Program-made: the position numbers and the translations under genes
In this document: piece after piece, positions 17,528-25,605 of the stretch
How positions within the stretch are numbered: the stretch's first letter is position 1
Layout: every line of letters starts with the position of its first letter
NCBI GenBank assembly: GCA_019636215.1
Contig: JAHBXZ010000017.1
Span: 23,296 to 87,295, forward strand
Direction of reading: 5' to 3'
From: Planctomycetota bacterium
Lineage (GTDB): Bacteria; Planctomycetota; UBA8742; UBA2392
Length of the DNA: 64,000 nt
The notes under the pieces: generated by a model
The model's database searches: none
Told to the model about the DNA's origin: nothing
The model's input: only the letters and a program-made list of their open reading frames with translations

Positions 17528-18766
17528 TCAGAAGCCGATGCTGACACTGAACACCAGGCGAGTTTCGTCGCCGTCGTCGCGCTTCATGCTTTGCTGGTGC
17601 TTGAACTCGCCACGGAACACAAGCCGTGTGATCGGGCGGAAACTGACGCCGATGGTTGTCGCAATTCTGTCGTCGCGCGCGGCGGTGCCGACGTGGTCGT
17701 CGTTCAGGTCATTCGCTTCAAAACGCAGGATCAGCCCGATGTACGGGTTGCGCCCGAACGTCGTTCCGCGCCAGGCGGCGGGAAACGGGTCGAACTTGAA
17801 CAGCACATCCACAAAGTAGGCCCACAGGCCGTTGGGGCGCGTGTTGTTGCTTTCACGGTTGATCCAGATGCGGGCCCATTCGCCCGTAACATCAATGCCG
17901 AAGCGGTCGAGGATGTCAAACTTGAGCGCGCCGTCGACGGCGACACCGCGCGTGGCCTGGGTGTTGTCGGGGCCGACATTCTGGTAGTTGTAGCTGAGGC
18001 CGAAGTCGGCGGTCATGAACTCGGCGCCCATTTCGTCAAACTGGGGTGTGATGCCCAGCCGTGCCCAGATGGCCTTGTTGCCGTTGTTGTCGCGACGGAA
18101 GCTGGTACGCGCGCTGCGTGCGCCCTCGTTGTTCGTGAAGTTGTCGTTGAAGCCCTGCGTGACCTGAAGCTGGTAGTTGAAGCTGAAGAATGGCAACTGC
18201 GTGAAGTTGCCGTAGATGCCCACACCCGGCTGGTCAAACGCCGTGGGCACCACGCGCCGCGCCACAAAGGGGCGGTCGGCGAGATCCCAGAAGATGTCGT
18301 CGTGGTTCTGGTTGTAGCGGCCAAAGGCGACCAGCAGCAGGCCGGCCTTGATGTTGAACTCATCCATCAGTGCCACGTCAATTTCGGCGTACTCGACCAG
18401 GATGTAGTTGTCAGTCAGGAACGACGCCCCGCTGCCGCCGCCCTCAAACTCGACTTCCATGCCAAAGCTCAGCCAGTCCATGATCTGCCAGTGGAACTGG
18501 GGGACGATGCGGTAGGCCTCAAAGAAATTCTCGCTCTGGCCGCCGTTGTAGCGATCCAGTGTCTTGTGCTGGAAGGTGGCGTAACCGCCCAGCGTGAACT
18601 CGCCCAGCGGTGTGTCGACTTTGCCTGCGCCGTCTTCCCACTTTTCGATGGCAGTGGGTTGCTTGGTGGGCTCGGGTTTCGGCTCAGGCTTGGGTTGGGC
18701 GTTGGCGTCCTGCGCGGCAAGGTTGGCCGCCAGCAGGAACAGCACAGGCAGAAGCATCAGTCTCAT
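17528..18766 (-). CDS. Outer-membrane beta-barrel porin
   Basis: 412 residues. Signal peptide MRLMLLPVLFLLAANLAAQ, then a Pro/Lys/Glu linker, then alternating strands rich in aromatic residues, ending in the C-terminal Phe (VFSVSIGF) typical of outer-membrane barrels. Conserved pieces such as VEFEGG, AGLLLVAFGRYN and RRVVPTAFDQPGVG suggest a phosphate-selective (OprO/P-like) or related porin family. Start preceded by GGAGACTGAAC. A Fur-like box lies about 40 nt upstream, and the gene is followed by a cytochrome c gene, so iron or redox control is possible. A second porin is at 19941-21413. Confidence 0.85.
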   Translation of the reverse strand: MRLMLLPVLFLLAANLAAQDANAQPKPEPKPEPTKQPTAIEKWEDGAGKVDTPLGEFTLGGYATFQHKTLDRYNGGQSENFFEAYRIVPQFHWQIMDWLSFGMEVEFEGGGSGASFLTDNYILVEYAEIDVALMDEFNIKAGLLLVAFGRYNQNHDDIFWDLADRPFVARRVVPTAFDQPGVGIYGNFTQLPFFSFNYQLQVTQGFNDNFTNNEGARSARTSFRRDNNGNKAIWARLGITPQFDEMGAEFMTADFGLSYNYQNVGPDNTQATRGVAVDGALKFDILDRFGIDVTGEWARIWINRESNNTRPNGLWAYFVDVLFKFDPFPAAWRGTTFGRNPYIGLILRFEANDLNDDHVGTAARDDRIATTIGVSFRPITRLVFRGEFKHQQSMKRDDGDETRLVFSVSIGF

Positions 18767-18794
18767 GTTCAGTCTCCAAAGGGCAATGCACCTA

Positions 18795-18813
18795 GATACT
18801 GAGACCCGTTCTC
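18795..18813 (-). promoter_or_regulatory. Fur-box-like operator upstream of the porin gene
   Basis: GATACTGAGACCCGTTCTC matches the classical 19-base Fur consensus at 13 positions. Read on the minus strand the neighbourhood is TTGCAAATGAGAACGGGTC, also reminiscent of iron boxes. A second TACTGAGAC lies at 18828-18836. It is centred some 38 bases before the porin start. Confidence 0.45.
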
Positions 18814-18950
18814 ATTTGCAAGTGGGTACTGAGACTAAGTCGCAATGACTTGTGTCGCGCGGCCGCGAGGCGGTTGGGGACTGGCTCCTGTTCCCTCGTC
18901 ACGCTGCGAGGAAAGGGGCCTGACCCCCTCGCGTCACGGCCCCGCATCAG

Positions 18951-19922
18951 TTGGCCAACTGTGCCATGGGTGGCGATGCGTCGGCTTTGTTCAGGATGGC
19001 CGACGGCTTTGGCCAGCACTTTGACCAGTTCCATGACGCACAATCGAACGCAGGTATGGGTGGGGCGGCGGGGTTCTTTGCGGCGCTGAATGTTGTCGGC
19101 GACATGGTTGGGGTCAACGGCATCATCGGCGGCGCAGTCCGCCAGGATTTGGCAACGGGCGCGCCGCTAAGCAACGCCGAGGGCAACGCACAGGTCATTG
19201 TGGGCGCGTTCAGTCTGGGCACAACTTTCGTCGGCGCGGGTGCCGCAGGCGCAGCAGGCAAGGCCGGGTCGGTGGCGAAGGGGACGGGCGCCGCATCCCA
19301 AGGAACAGCCGCAGCGGCTGGTAGTACGGCGAGAACAGTGGCAACCAAGGTGGTGTCCAAGACTGATGGCGCGGCCAAGTAGGGCGTGACCGTGTGCCCC
19401 AGCAACCCGTCGGGCTGCTGCGTCGCTGGCACCATGGTTGCCACCGTTGCTGGCCTCAAAGCCATAGACGAGTTGCGCGAGGGCGACCTCGTTCTTGCCC
19501 GTGACGAGTTCACTGGCCACCGGGGCTTCCGGCCCGTGCAGGAAACGCTCAAACGCCATGTGGCCGAGCTGGTTCACCTGCGTTATCGCAAGGGCAACCG
19601 GGCTCACGGTTCGGCCTGGCGGGGGGCGCAGGAATCTGGCGCGGACAGTGACGCCGACCCGGATGAGAGTATCCTTGTCGGTACCGACGAGCACCCGTTC
19701 TGGTCGATTGACCGCAACGAGTGGGTGCCGATGGGCAAGCTGCGCGTCGGCGAGCGGCTGAGCCTGGCCGACGGCTCTTTCGCAACCGTAACAAGCATCA
19801 ACTTCGAGCTCAGCCCGCGCACCACCGGCCGCTGGAATCCCCCTTCGGCGGGCTCAGGACAGGCGGGGCAGCCGTGCAACGGCACGTTCGGCACCGAGGC
19901 CGGCCGAAGCCGGCGGCGGTGT
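18951..19922 (+). pseudogene. Remnant of a polymorphic toxin with a Hint (PT-HINT) domain
   Basis: Two same-frame pieces separated by one TAG at 19380-19382. The first (about 143 residues) is Gly/Ala-rich, with MADGFGQHFDQFHDAQ and VVGDMVGVNGIIGG, resembling the linker before the toxin in RHS-type proteins. The second begins with CCVAGTMVATVAGLKAIDELREGDLVLARDE and contains GTDEHPFWS, which are Hint autoprocessing motifs (key Cys, Thr and His present). There are no RHS repeats before it, a TGA blocks the frame at 18921, and after about 19850 the frame runs into repeat-like DNA and antisense of the next gene. No toxin or immunity gene remains. Confidence 0.75.
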
Positions 19923-19940
19923 GCTGTCAGTCCCGTTGGG

Positions 19941-21413
19941 CTAGAAGATCCACTGCAACTGCAGGCGCAGTTCGTGGAACGCGTAGTAGTCCGAGGTGCG
20001 CTCTACCCCTGCCAGGCCGCCGCTCTGGCTCACCCCGTGGGGCAGCTGCTGCACGACATACCGGTACTCGGCCGTAAGCTTCAGGTTGTCGCCCTTGACG
20101 AACCAGGTTACCTCGCCGCCGTATTCCCAGCCGTCGGCCCCGAAGCTGTCGCCGTCGACCGGTGTCGCGCTGCCAGTCTGGCGCGACCGAAACTCGTCAA
20201 AGTTGACCCACGCAAAGCGCGCGCCGATGTTCAACGTATCGCGCAACACGAAGTAGTTCACGTCTACGCTGGCGCCAAGGTCGGTAAGTCCCTGCACCAT
20301 GAAGCGGTCGTCATCAAGGTTCAGGTTCTGCAGGAACCCGCGTGCGGTGAACTTCACCGTGCGCAGGTGCAGCGCCCAGTTCACGGCAAGGCCCAGCCAG
20401 CGGAAGTGGCCGTCCACGGTGCCGTGGAAGATGTCGGCCTGGACGGGCAGGCGGCCGCTGGCCGGCAAGGTGGGTGTGCCCGGGTTGGGGTTGTTGTGGT
20501 AGGTGTTGCCAAGAAACGTGTTTCGGCCTGCTACGCGGGCACTGAAGTAGTTCGCCGCCACGCCGATCATGACGCGCCACACGGCGCTGTCAGGGTCGTT
20601 GTCCATATCGGCGGAGTGGCGGCGCACTTCGCCCTGCGGGTGGAACTCGACGCGCCCGGCAATCATCAGGTCGGCATCGACAATCTGGCCGAAAGTCTCG
20701 GCGTTTGTGCGCCAGTCGTTGTTGCGAAAGCCCCCGGCATAGTGCTCTGTCTTGGCGAAGTCTGTCACGTTGACGCCACCTCCGCCATTGAGTGTGCCGC
20801 GGCCCTGTGCGCCGTCGGCGCTGGCAAGCACACCGTTGAACACGCCCACGTTCCAGCGCAGCAGTGCGGGTTCGCCGTCGACATCCCACAGATCTGCGCG
20901 GCCGGATACCTCGACTCCTTTGACCCAGCCCTGGTTGAAGGCTTCATCGGTGATGTCGCGGTCGGCCCACACAGAGCGTTCGTGGTCGACAAGATAGCCC
21001 CAGCTTGCCGGTGCTTTCATCTGGCCGGCCGTGACGTTGAACAGCGGTGTGGGTGCCCAGCGGAAGTGCGCGTCTTCAATGCGGACGGCGTCGGTGTTGG
21101 GCCAGTTGTAGACCAGCCACACCCGGTACTGGAACTCGGGTGCAAAAATGTGCCCGTGAACAAACGCGCGCACCGCCGGCAGGCTGAAGTTGATGAAGTC
21201 TGCGCCGTTCTGGCCGTCGCGGCGGCTGCCCTGTGCGCGGGCATCGTGGTACGTCAACCGGAACTGGGTTGCGGTGGTCAGGGTGATTTCAAACTCGTTG
21301 CCGGGGGTGCGAAAGCGCAGTCCGCTTTCGCCCAGCGTCCCGAAGTCATCCTGCGCCACCAGTGCAGGCGCAAGCAGCAACGCCATGAACCCAAGCAATG
21401 CGTTCCGAAGCAT
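19941..21413 (-). CDS. Outer-membrane porin, OprO/OprP-like
   Basis: 490 residues. Signal peptide MLRNALLGFMALLLAPALVAQ, then a barrel with alternating strands and a terminal Phe (LQLQWIF). The segments HIFAPEFQYRVWLVYNW, RWAPTPLFNVTAGQMKAP and DITDEAFNQGW are typical of the phosphate-selective porin O/P family. Start ATG 21413 has GGAG before it; an upstream in-frame ATG is less likely. Located 44 bases after the frr stop on the same strand. Passive uptake of phosphate or other anions is a family-based guess. Confidence 0.85.
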   Translation of the reverse strand: MLRNALLGFMALLLAPALVAQDDFGTLGESGLRFRTPGNEFEITLTTATQFRLTYHDARAQGSRRDGQNGADFINFSLPAVRAFVHGHIFAPEFQYRVWLVYNWPNTDAVRIEDAHFRWAPTPLFNVTAGQMKAPASWGYLVDHERSVWADRDITDEAFNQGWVKGVEVSGRADLWDVDGEPALLRWNVGVFNGVLASADGAQGRGTLNGGGGVNVTDFAKTEHYAGGFRNNDWRTNAETFGQIVDADLMIAGRVEFHPQGEVRRHSADMDNDPDSAVWRVMIGVAANYFSARVAGRNTFLGNTYHNNPNPGTPTLPASGRLPVQADIFHGTVDGHFRWLGLAVNWALHLRTVKFTARGFLQNLNLDDDRFMVQGLTDLGASVDVNYFVLRDTLNIGARFAWVNFDEFRSRQTGSATPVDGDSFGADGWEYGGEVTWFVKGDNLKLTAEYRYVVQQLPHGVSQSGGLAGVERTSDYYAFHELRLQLQWIF

Positions 21414-21457
21414 GTCGTTCTCCGAATGATCCTGGCCCGCCACAGGCCGAAGATGGA

Positions 21458-22024
21458 CTAAACCTTCATCACGTCGTCGGACTTCTTCTGCAGTGCTTCG
21501 TCAACCTGCTTGTTGTGACTGTCCGTCAGCTTCTGAATCTCCTCTTTCAGCGTGCGGTGGGTGTCTTCGGTCAGGATGCTCTCCTTCAACGACGCGTCGG
21601 CGTGCTTGATGGCCTCGTGCCGCGCGTTGCGGATGCTGACCTTGGACTTTTCCGCGATGTCCTTGAGCTGCTTGACGATCTTCTGGCGGTTCTCGGTGGT
21701 CATGGGCGGAATGCGGCAGATGATCACCTTGCCGTCGTCGCTGGGGTTCAGGCCGATGTTGGCATCGCGGATTGCCTTGGCGATGTTCTTTAGCTGGCTC
21801 ATGTCAAAGGGCTTGACCGTCAGCGTCGAGTTGTCGGGCGTGTTGATCTGCGCGGCCGCTTTGATCGGCGAAGGCGTGCCGTAGTAGTCGAACTTGATGT
21901 TCTCGATCATGGCCGGGCTGGCCTTGCCGGCGCTGATACCGACGAACTCCTGCCTGAGGTGGGCAACCACTTTGTCCATGGACTCTTCACATTCCATGGC
22001 GATGGTGTCGTAGTCTTTGGACAT
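21458..22024 (-). CDS. frr: Ribosome recycling factor
   Basis: 188 residues. With EF-G it splits post-termination ribosomes. Family motifs: VVAHLRQEF, GKASPAMIENIKFDYYGTPSPIKAAAQI, ISVPEDNST-type INTPDNSTL, and the C-terminal helix DSHNKQVDEALQKKSDDVMKV. GGAG precedes ATG 22024. It follows pyrH on the same strand, the usual pyrH-frr order, though here a 301-base gap with an inverted repeat separates them. Confidence 0.96.
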   Translation of the reverse strand: MSKDYDTIAMECEESMDKVVAHLRQEFVGISAGKASPAMIENIKFDYYGTPSPIKAAAQINTPDNSTLTVKPFDMSQLKNIAKAIRDANIGLNPSDDGKVIICRIPPMTTENRQKIVKQLKDIAEKSKVSIRNARHEAIKHADASLKESILTEDTHRTLKEEIQKLTDSHNKQVDEALQKKSDDVMKV

Positions 22025-22325
22025 GGCGTTCTCCGGGTCGGTTTCTGGGCGCAGAATGTAAGGAAAGCGGGTTGAACGCGCAAAGGGGACGGGGCGATTT
22101 TGAACTTTAGATTCTTGATTCTGGAGTGAACGGCGGGGGCGGAAACCACGAATCTTCACCAATCCACACGAATCGAAGATGGCGATGTGCCGGCCGTGAT
22201 TGATCCAGCCAATCAGAAGAACCACAACAGCAAGTGATTCGTGGAGATTCGTGACGATTCGTGGTCAAGGCCAGCAGTTCAACAACGATCGACGAACACC
22301 TGTCGCGCATCAATCCAACTTCAAC
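22025..22325. repeat. Long pyrH-frr gap with a gattcgtg inverted repeat
   Basis: This 301-base gap has no gene. Its core is a left arm (22145-22175) with cacgaatc units and a right arm (22236-22265) in which gattcgtg occurs three times, complementary to the left. The arms are about 60 bases apart. The rest includes the frr ribosome site and otherwise nothing recognisable. Confidence 0.7.
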
Positions 22326-23045
22326 TCAGGCCTCGATCAGCGTGCCGACAGCTTCCCCAAGCACCGCCTGCACAAGCTGCTTGGGGTCGTTCATGTCCAG
22401 CACCATTACCGGCATCTTGTGCTCGCGGCAGAGGGCGATGGCTGTCTGGTCCATGAAGCGCAGGTTTTTCTCCAGGGCTTCCTGGTAGCTGACCTTGGTG
22501 TAACGCTTGGCGTCGGGGAACTTCTTGGGGTCTTTGTCGTAGACCCCGTCCACCTTGGTGGCCTTGAGAATCACGTCGCAGCCGATTTCCACGGCGCGCT
22601 GGGCCGCGGCGGTGTCTGTGGTGAAGTGCGGGTTGCCTGTGCCCGCGGCGATGATCACCACGCGCTTCTTTTCCATGTGGCGGATCGCGCGGCGGCGCAC
22701 CCAGCGCTCGGCCACGGCCGGCACCTCAAGGCTGGAAAGCACGCGGGTTTCCATGCCGATGGATTCGCAGCTGTCCTGCAAGGCAATGGCGTTCATCACC
22801 GTGGCCAGCATGCCCATGTAGTCGGCGCTGGCCTTGCCGATGCTGGTGATGTTGAGCTGCGCGCCGCGCACAAAGTTGCCGCCGCCGACCACGACGGCCA
22901 TCTGCACGCCGAGCTTGTGGACGCTCTGGATGGTCTGGGAAAGTGCCAGAAGTGGCTCGGCGGCAATGCCGAAACCACCGGCGGTACAGAAGGCTTCACC
23001 GGAGAGTTTCAAAAGGGGGCGCTTGAAGCGGGCGTGGGCAGGCAT
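22326..23045 (-). CDS. pyrH: Uridylate (UMP) kinase
   Basis: 239 residues. ATP + UMP to ADP + UDP in the cytosol, usually a regulated hexamer. Family features: LLKLSGEAF, VVVGGGNFVRG, DYMGMLATVMNA, AGTGNPHFTTDTAAA and KATKVDGVYDKDP. The start at 23045 lies six bases after a TAGAAC box on the minus strand with no ribosome site, so this may be leaderless. frr follows. The divergent gltA gene is on the other side. Confidence 0.96.
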   Translation of the reverse strand: MPAHARFKRPLLKLSGEAFCTAGGFGIAAEPLLALSQTIQSVHKLGVQMAVVVGGGNFVRGAQLNITSIGKASADYMGMLATVMNAIALQDSCESIGMETRVLSSLEVPAVAERWVRRRAIRHMEKKRVVIIAAGTGNPHFTTDTAAAQRAVEIGCDVILKATKVDGVYDKDPKKFPDAKRYTKVSYQEALEKNLRFMDQTAIALCREHKMPVMVLDMNDPKQLVQAVLGEAVGTLIEA

Positions 23046-23051
23046 GCAAAC

Positions 23052-23057
23052 GTTCTA
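23052..23057 (-). promoter_or_regulatory. -10-like box of pyrH
   Basis: TAGAAC on the minus strand, six bases before the pyrH ATG. The short distance implies a transcript starting at or next to the start codon. Confidence 0.35.
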
Positions 23058-23156
23058 GCGAAGCCCGGCGGCCATGGAACACAGAAAAAAGAATGTGGAG
23101 AAATCGGGCGTGGCCGGGCCGCAGGCAGTGCGCCTTGCGCCACTGACCCCCTGCGT

Positions 23157-23162
23157 TATAGT
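23157..23162 (+). promoter_or_regulatory. -10 box of gltA
   Basis: TATAGT followed by cgcttttcc, 40 bases before the gltA ATG, leaving room for a short leader with a GAGG ribosome site. The same TATAGTCGC string occurs at 4044. Confidence 0.5.
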
Positions 23163-23202
23163 CGCTTTTCCACATCTACAGGCCGCAAGAGGCGAGGTTG
23201 TC

Positions 23203-24336
23203 ATGGCAGAGGGCATGGTTGCAAAGGGGCTTCAGGACGTCGTCGTTGACGATACGTGGATCTGCAAGATCATCGGCGATGTCGGAAAACTTTACTATTA
23301 CGGTTACAGCATCCATGACCTTGCCGAGCACTGCACCTACGAAGAAGTTGTCTTTTTGCTGCTGAAGGGAAAGCTGCCCAACCGCGCCGAACTTGAACAG
23401 ATCACCAACGAGTTGAAAGAAGCCCGCGGCCTGCCCTTTGGCGTTCGCGATGTCATCAAAAGCGCGCCCAAGACCAGCATCCCGATGGACGTGCTGCGCA
23501 CGGCCGCCAGCGCCCTGGCCCTGACGGACGCCAAGCCTCACGACGACAGCCCCGAGGGGCGCTATCGCAAGGCCATCCGCCTGGTGGCCCTGTTTCCCGA
23601 GATTGTGGCGGCTGACTATCGCTTCCGCCGCGGCGAGGAACCCGTGGCCTCCAACCCGAAGCTGGGCCACGCCGCAAACTTTTTGTACCTGCTGCACGGC
23701 AAGGAACCCGGTGCCGACGCCGCGCGCACCATGGATGTGGCGCTGGTTCTGCACGCTGAACACGATTTCAATGCCAGCACGTTCACGGCCCGCGTGATTG
23801 CCGCGACGATGTCGGACATGTACAGCGCCGTGACTGGCGCGATTGGCGCGCTGAAGGGGCCGCTGCACGGCGGGGCCAACGAGGGCGTGATCAAGACCCT
23901 GCTGGAAATCGGCGAGCCCGCCAATATCAAACCCTGGCTGGAGGAGAAGTTCAAAGAGAAGAACTTCCGGCTGATGGGCTTTGGCCACCGCGTTTACAAG
24001 ACGCTGGACCCGCGCGCGATCGTGCTGAAGAAGTACAGCAAGAAAACCGGCCAAGAGCGCGGCACCACCAAGTGGTACGAGATGTCCGACCAGATTGAGC
24101 AGATCATGAAGGGCCGCGACAAGCCGCTGTACCCGAATGTCGATTTCTACAGCGCGAGCACCTACTTCATGATGGGCCTGCCGCCGGAAATCTACACGCC
24201 GATCTTTGCCGTGGCGCGCATTGTGGGCTGGTGCGCCCACGTGATTGAACAGCAGACCCACAACAAGCTGATCCGCCCCGCGGCCGATTATCACGGCGAA
24301 ATCGACAAGCCCCTGCCGCCGATGGACAAGCGGTAA
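23203..24336 (+). CDS. gltA: Citrate synthase
   Basis: 377 residues, the short bacterial/archaeal type. Condenses oxaloacetate with acetyl-CoA at the entry to the TCA cycle; a 2-methylcitrate synthase role cannot be excluded. Conserved parts: YYYGYSIHDLAEHCTYEEVVFLLLKG, LLHGKEP, LVLHAEHDFNASTF (catalytic His region), LHGGANEGV, MGFGHRVYKTLDPRA and an active-site Asp in PNVDFYSA. ATG 23203 is preceded by GAGG and a promoter at 23157. Confidence 0.95.
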   Translation: MAEGMVAKGLQDVVVDDTWICKIIGDVGKLYYYGYSIHDLAEHCTYEEVVFLLLKGKLPNRAELEQITNELKEARGLPFGVRDVIKSAPKTSIPMDVLRTAASALALTDAKPHDDSPEGRYRKAIRLVALFPEIVAADYRFRRGEEPVASNPKLGHAANFLYLLHGKEPGADAARTMDVALVLHAEHDFNASTFTARVIAATMSDMYSAVTGAIGALKGPLHGGANEGVIKTLLEIGEPANIKPWLEEKFKEKNFRLMGFGHRVYKTLDPRAIVLKKYSKKTGQERGTTKWYEMSDQIEQIMKGRDKPLYPNVDFYSASTYFMMGLPPEIYTPIFAVARIVGWCAHVIEQQTHNKLIRPAADYHGEIDKPLPPMDKR

Positions 24337-24339
24337 AGT

Positions 24340-24428
24340 CAGTCGGCAGTCGGGAGGCAGCAGTCGGCAGTGCCCGTCGTTTGCCGTTGCCCTTTCTGCC
24401 GACTGCGGACTCATGGCTGCCGACTCAG
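24340..24428. repeat. Inverted repeat of cagtcgg/ccgactg units before dxr
   Basis: Left arm 24340-24370 has cagtcgg units, right arm 24396-24428 has ccgactg units in reverse. The right arm ends six bases before the dxr start, so it lies where the ribosome site should be, and no Shine-Dalgarno is seen. Confidence 0.75.
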
Positions 24429-24434
24429 TGTTCC

Positions 24435-25604
24435 ATGCCAAAGACCCGTGTACTTCTGCTGGGCGCTTCAGGCTCCATCGGGGCCAGCACACTGGATGTG
24501 CTGCGCCTGCACGCGGATCGTTTTGAGCTGACCGGTCTTTCCTGCGGCCGCCGCTGGTCCGAACTGATGCGCGCCGTCGAGGAGTTCAAGCCCGCCATGG
24601 CCGCCATCTGCGACGCCGAGGCCGCCAAACACGCACGCGAACCCGTCAAGGCCCTGGCCGCCAAGGGCATCCGCACCGAGTTTCTGTTCGACGGCGTGGA
24701 CCACATGAGCAGGCTCGCCCGTGAGCTTGACTACGAAGTGCTGCTGGCCAGCGTCACCGGCGCCGCCGGCTTGCCCGCAGTGCTGGAAGCCGCCAAACGC
24801 GGCAAGCGCATCGCCCTTGCCAACAAGGAATCGCTGGTGATGACCGGGCCGATTCTAACGGCCATCTGCGCGCAGACCGGAGCCGAACTGCTGCCCGTGG
24901 ACAGCGAGCACAGCGCGATCTTCCAGTGCCTGCGCGGCGAAAACGCCCGCGAGATCAAGCGCATCATCCTGACGGCCAGCGGCGGGCCGTTCCGCACCAC
25001 GCCGATTGCCGACCTTGCCCACGTGACCGTGCAGCAGGCTTTGAAACACCCGACCTGGCAGATGGGCCCCAAGATCACCATCGACAGCAGCACGCTGTTC
25101 AACAAGGCACTTGAAGTCATCGAGGCCCGCTGGCTGTTCGACGTCAAGCGCGACCAGCTGGATGCCGTGATCCACCCGCAAAGCATCGTGCATTCCATGG
25201 TCGAGTTCGTGGACGCCAGCATCATGGCGCACCTGGGCCCCACGGACATGAAGATCCCGATCCAGTTCGCGCTGAGTTACCCGCAACGGATTGCCCAGCC
25301 GGTGCCAAGCATCGCCTGGGAACGCATGGCCAGCCTGACGTTTGAGCCCGTGGATTACGCGCGCTTTCCGGCCTTGCAACTCGGGTTTGAGGTCGCCAGC
25401 GAGGGTGGCACCCTGGGTGCGGTGTTCAACGCCGCCAACGAAGTCGCCGTCGAACGCTTCATCGGCGGCCAGATCAAGTACCTGGACATCTACCGCAGCG
25501 TCAAGGCCGCCTGCGACGCCCACAAGAACATCGCCCGGCCCAGCCTGGAAGAAGTGCTGGATGCCGACAGGCAGGCCCGCGATTTCGCCCGTACAGCCGT
25601 TTGA
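24435..25604 (+). CDS. dxr: 1-deoxy-D-xylulose-5-phosphate reductoisomerase
   Basis: 389 residues. Makes MEP, the second step of non-mevalonate isoprenoid synthesis, using NADPH and a divalent metal. NADPH-binding GASGSIGASTLDVL at the N-terminus, LANKESLV, PVDSEHSAIFQCL (metal-binding Asp/Glu), LTASGGPFR and MGPKITIDSSTLFNKALEVIEA are all classic Dxr motifs. ATG 24435 gives the expected N-terminus; no ribosome site is visible because an inverted repeat occupies that position. Its stop is one base from the convergent carA stop. Confidence 0.96.
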   Translation: MPKTRVLLLGASGSIGASTLDVLRLHADRFELTGLSCGRRWSELMRAVEEFKPAMAAICDAEAAKHAREPVKALAAKGIRTEFLFDGVDHMSRLARELDYEVLLASVTGAAGLPAVLEAAKRGKRIALANKESLVMTGPILTAICAQTGAELLPVDSEHSAIFQCLRGENAREIKRIILTASGGPFRTTPIADLAHVTVQQALKHPTWQMGPKITIDSSTLFNKALEVIEARWLFDVKRDQLDAVIHPQSIVHSMVEFVDASIMAHLGPTDMKIPIQFALSYPQRIAQPVPSIAWERMASLTFEPVDYARFPALQLGFEVASEGGTLGAVFNAANEVAVERFIGGQIKYLDIYRSVKAACDAHKNIARPSLEEVLDADRQARDFARTAV

Positions 25605-25605
25605 G

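Noticed and set aside
19380..19382. TAG read as pyrrolysine or recoding signal
   Set aside because: The surrounding gene is a fragment lacking both ends, so simple decay explains the stop; no supporting tRNA seen.
19923..21461. Continuation of the Hint frame for 500 codons
   Set aside because: This part is antisense to a porin gene with signal peptide and terminal Phe.
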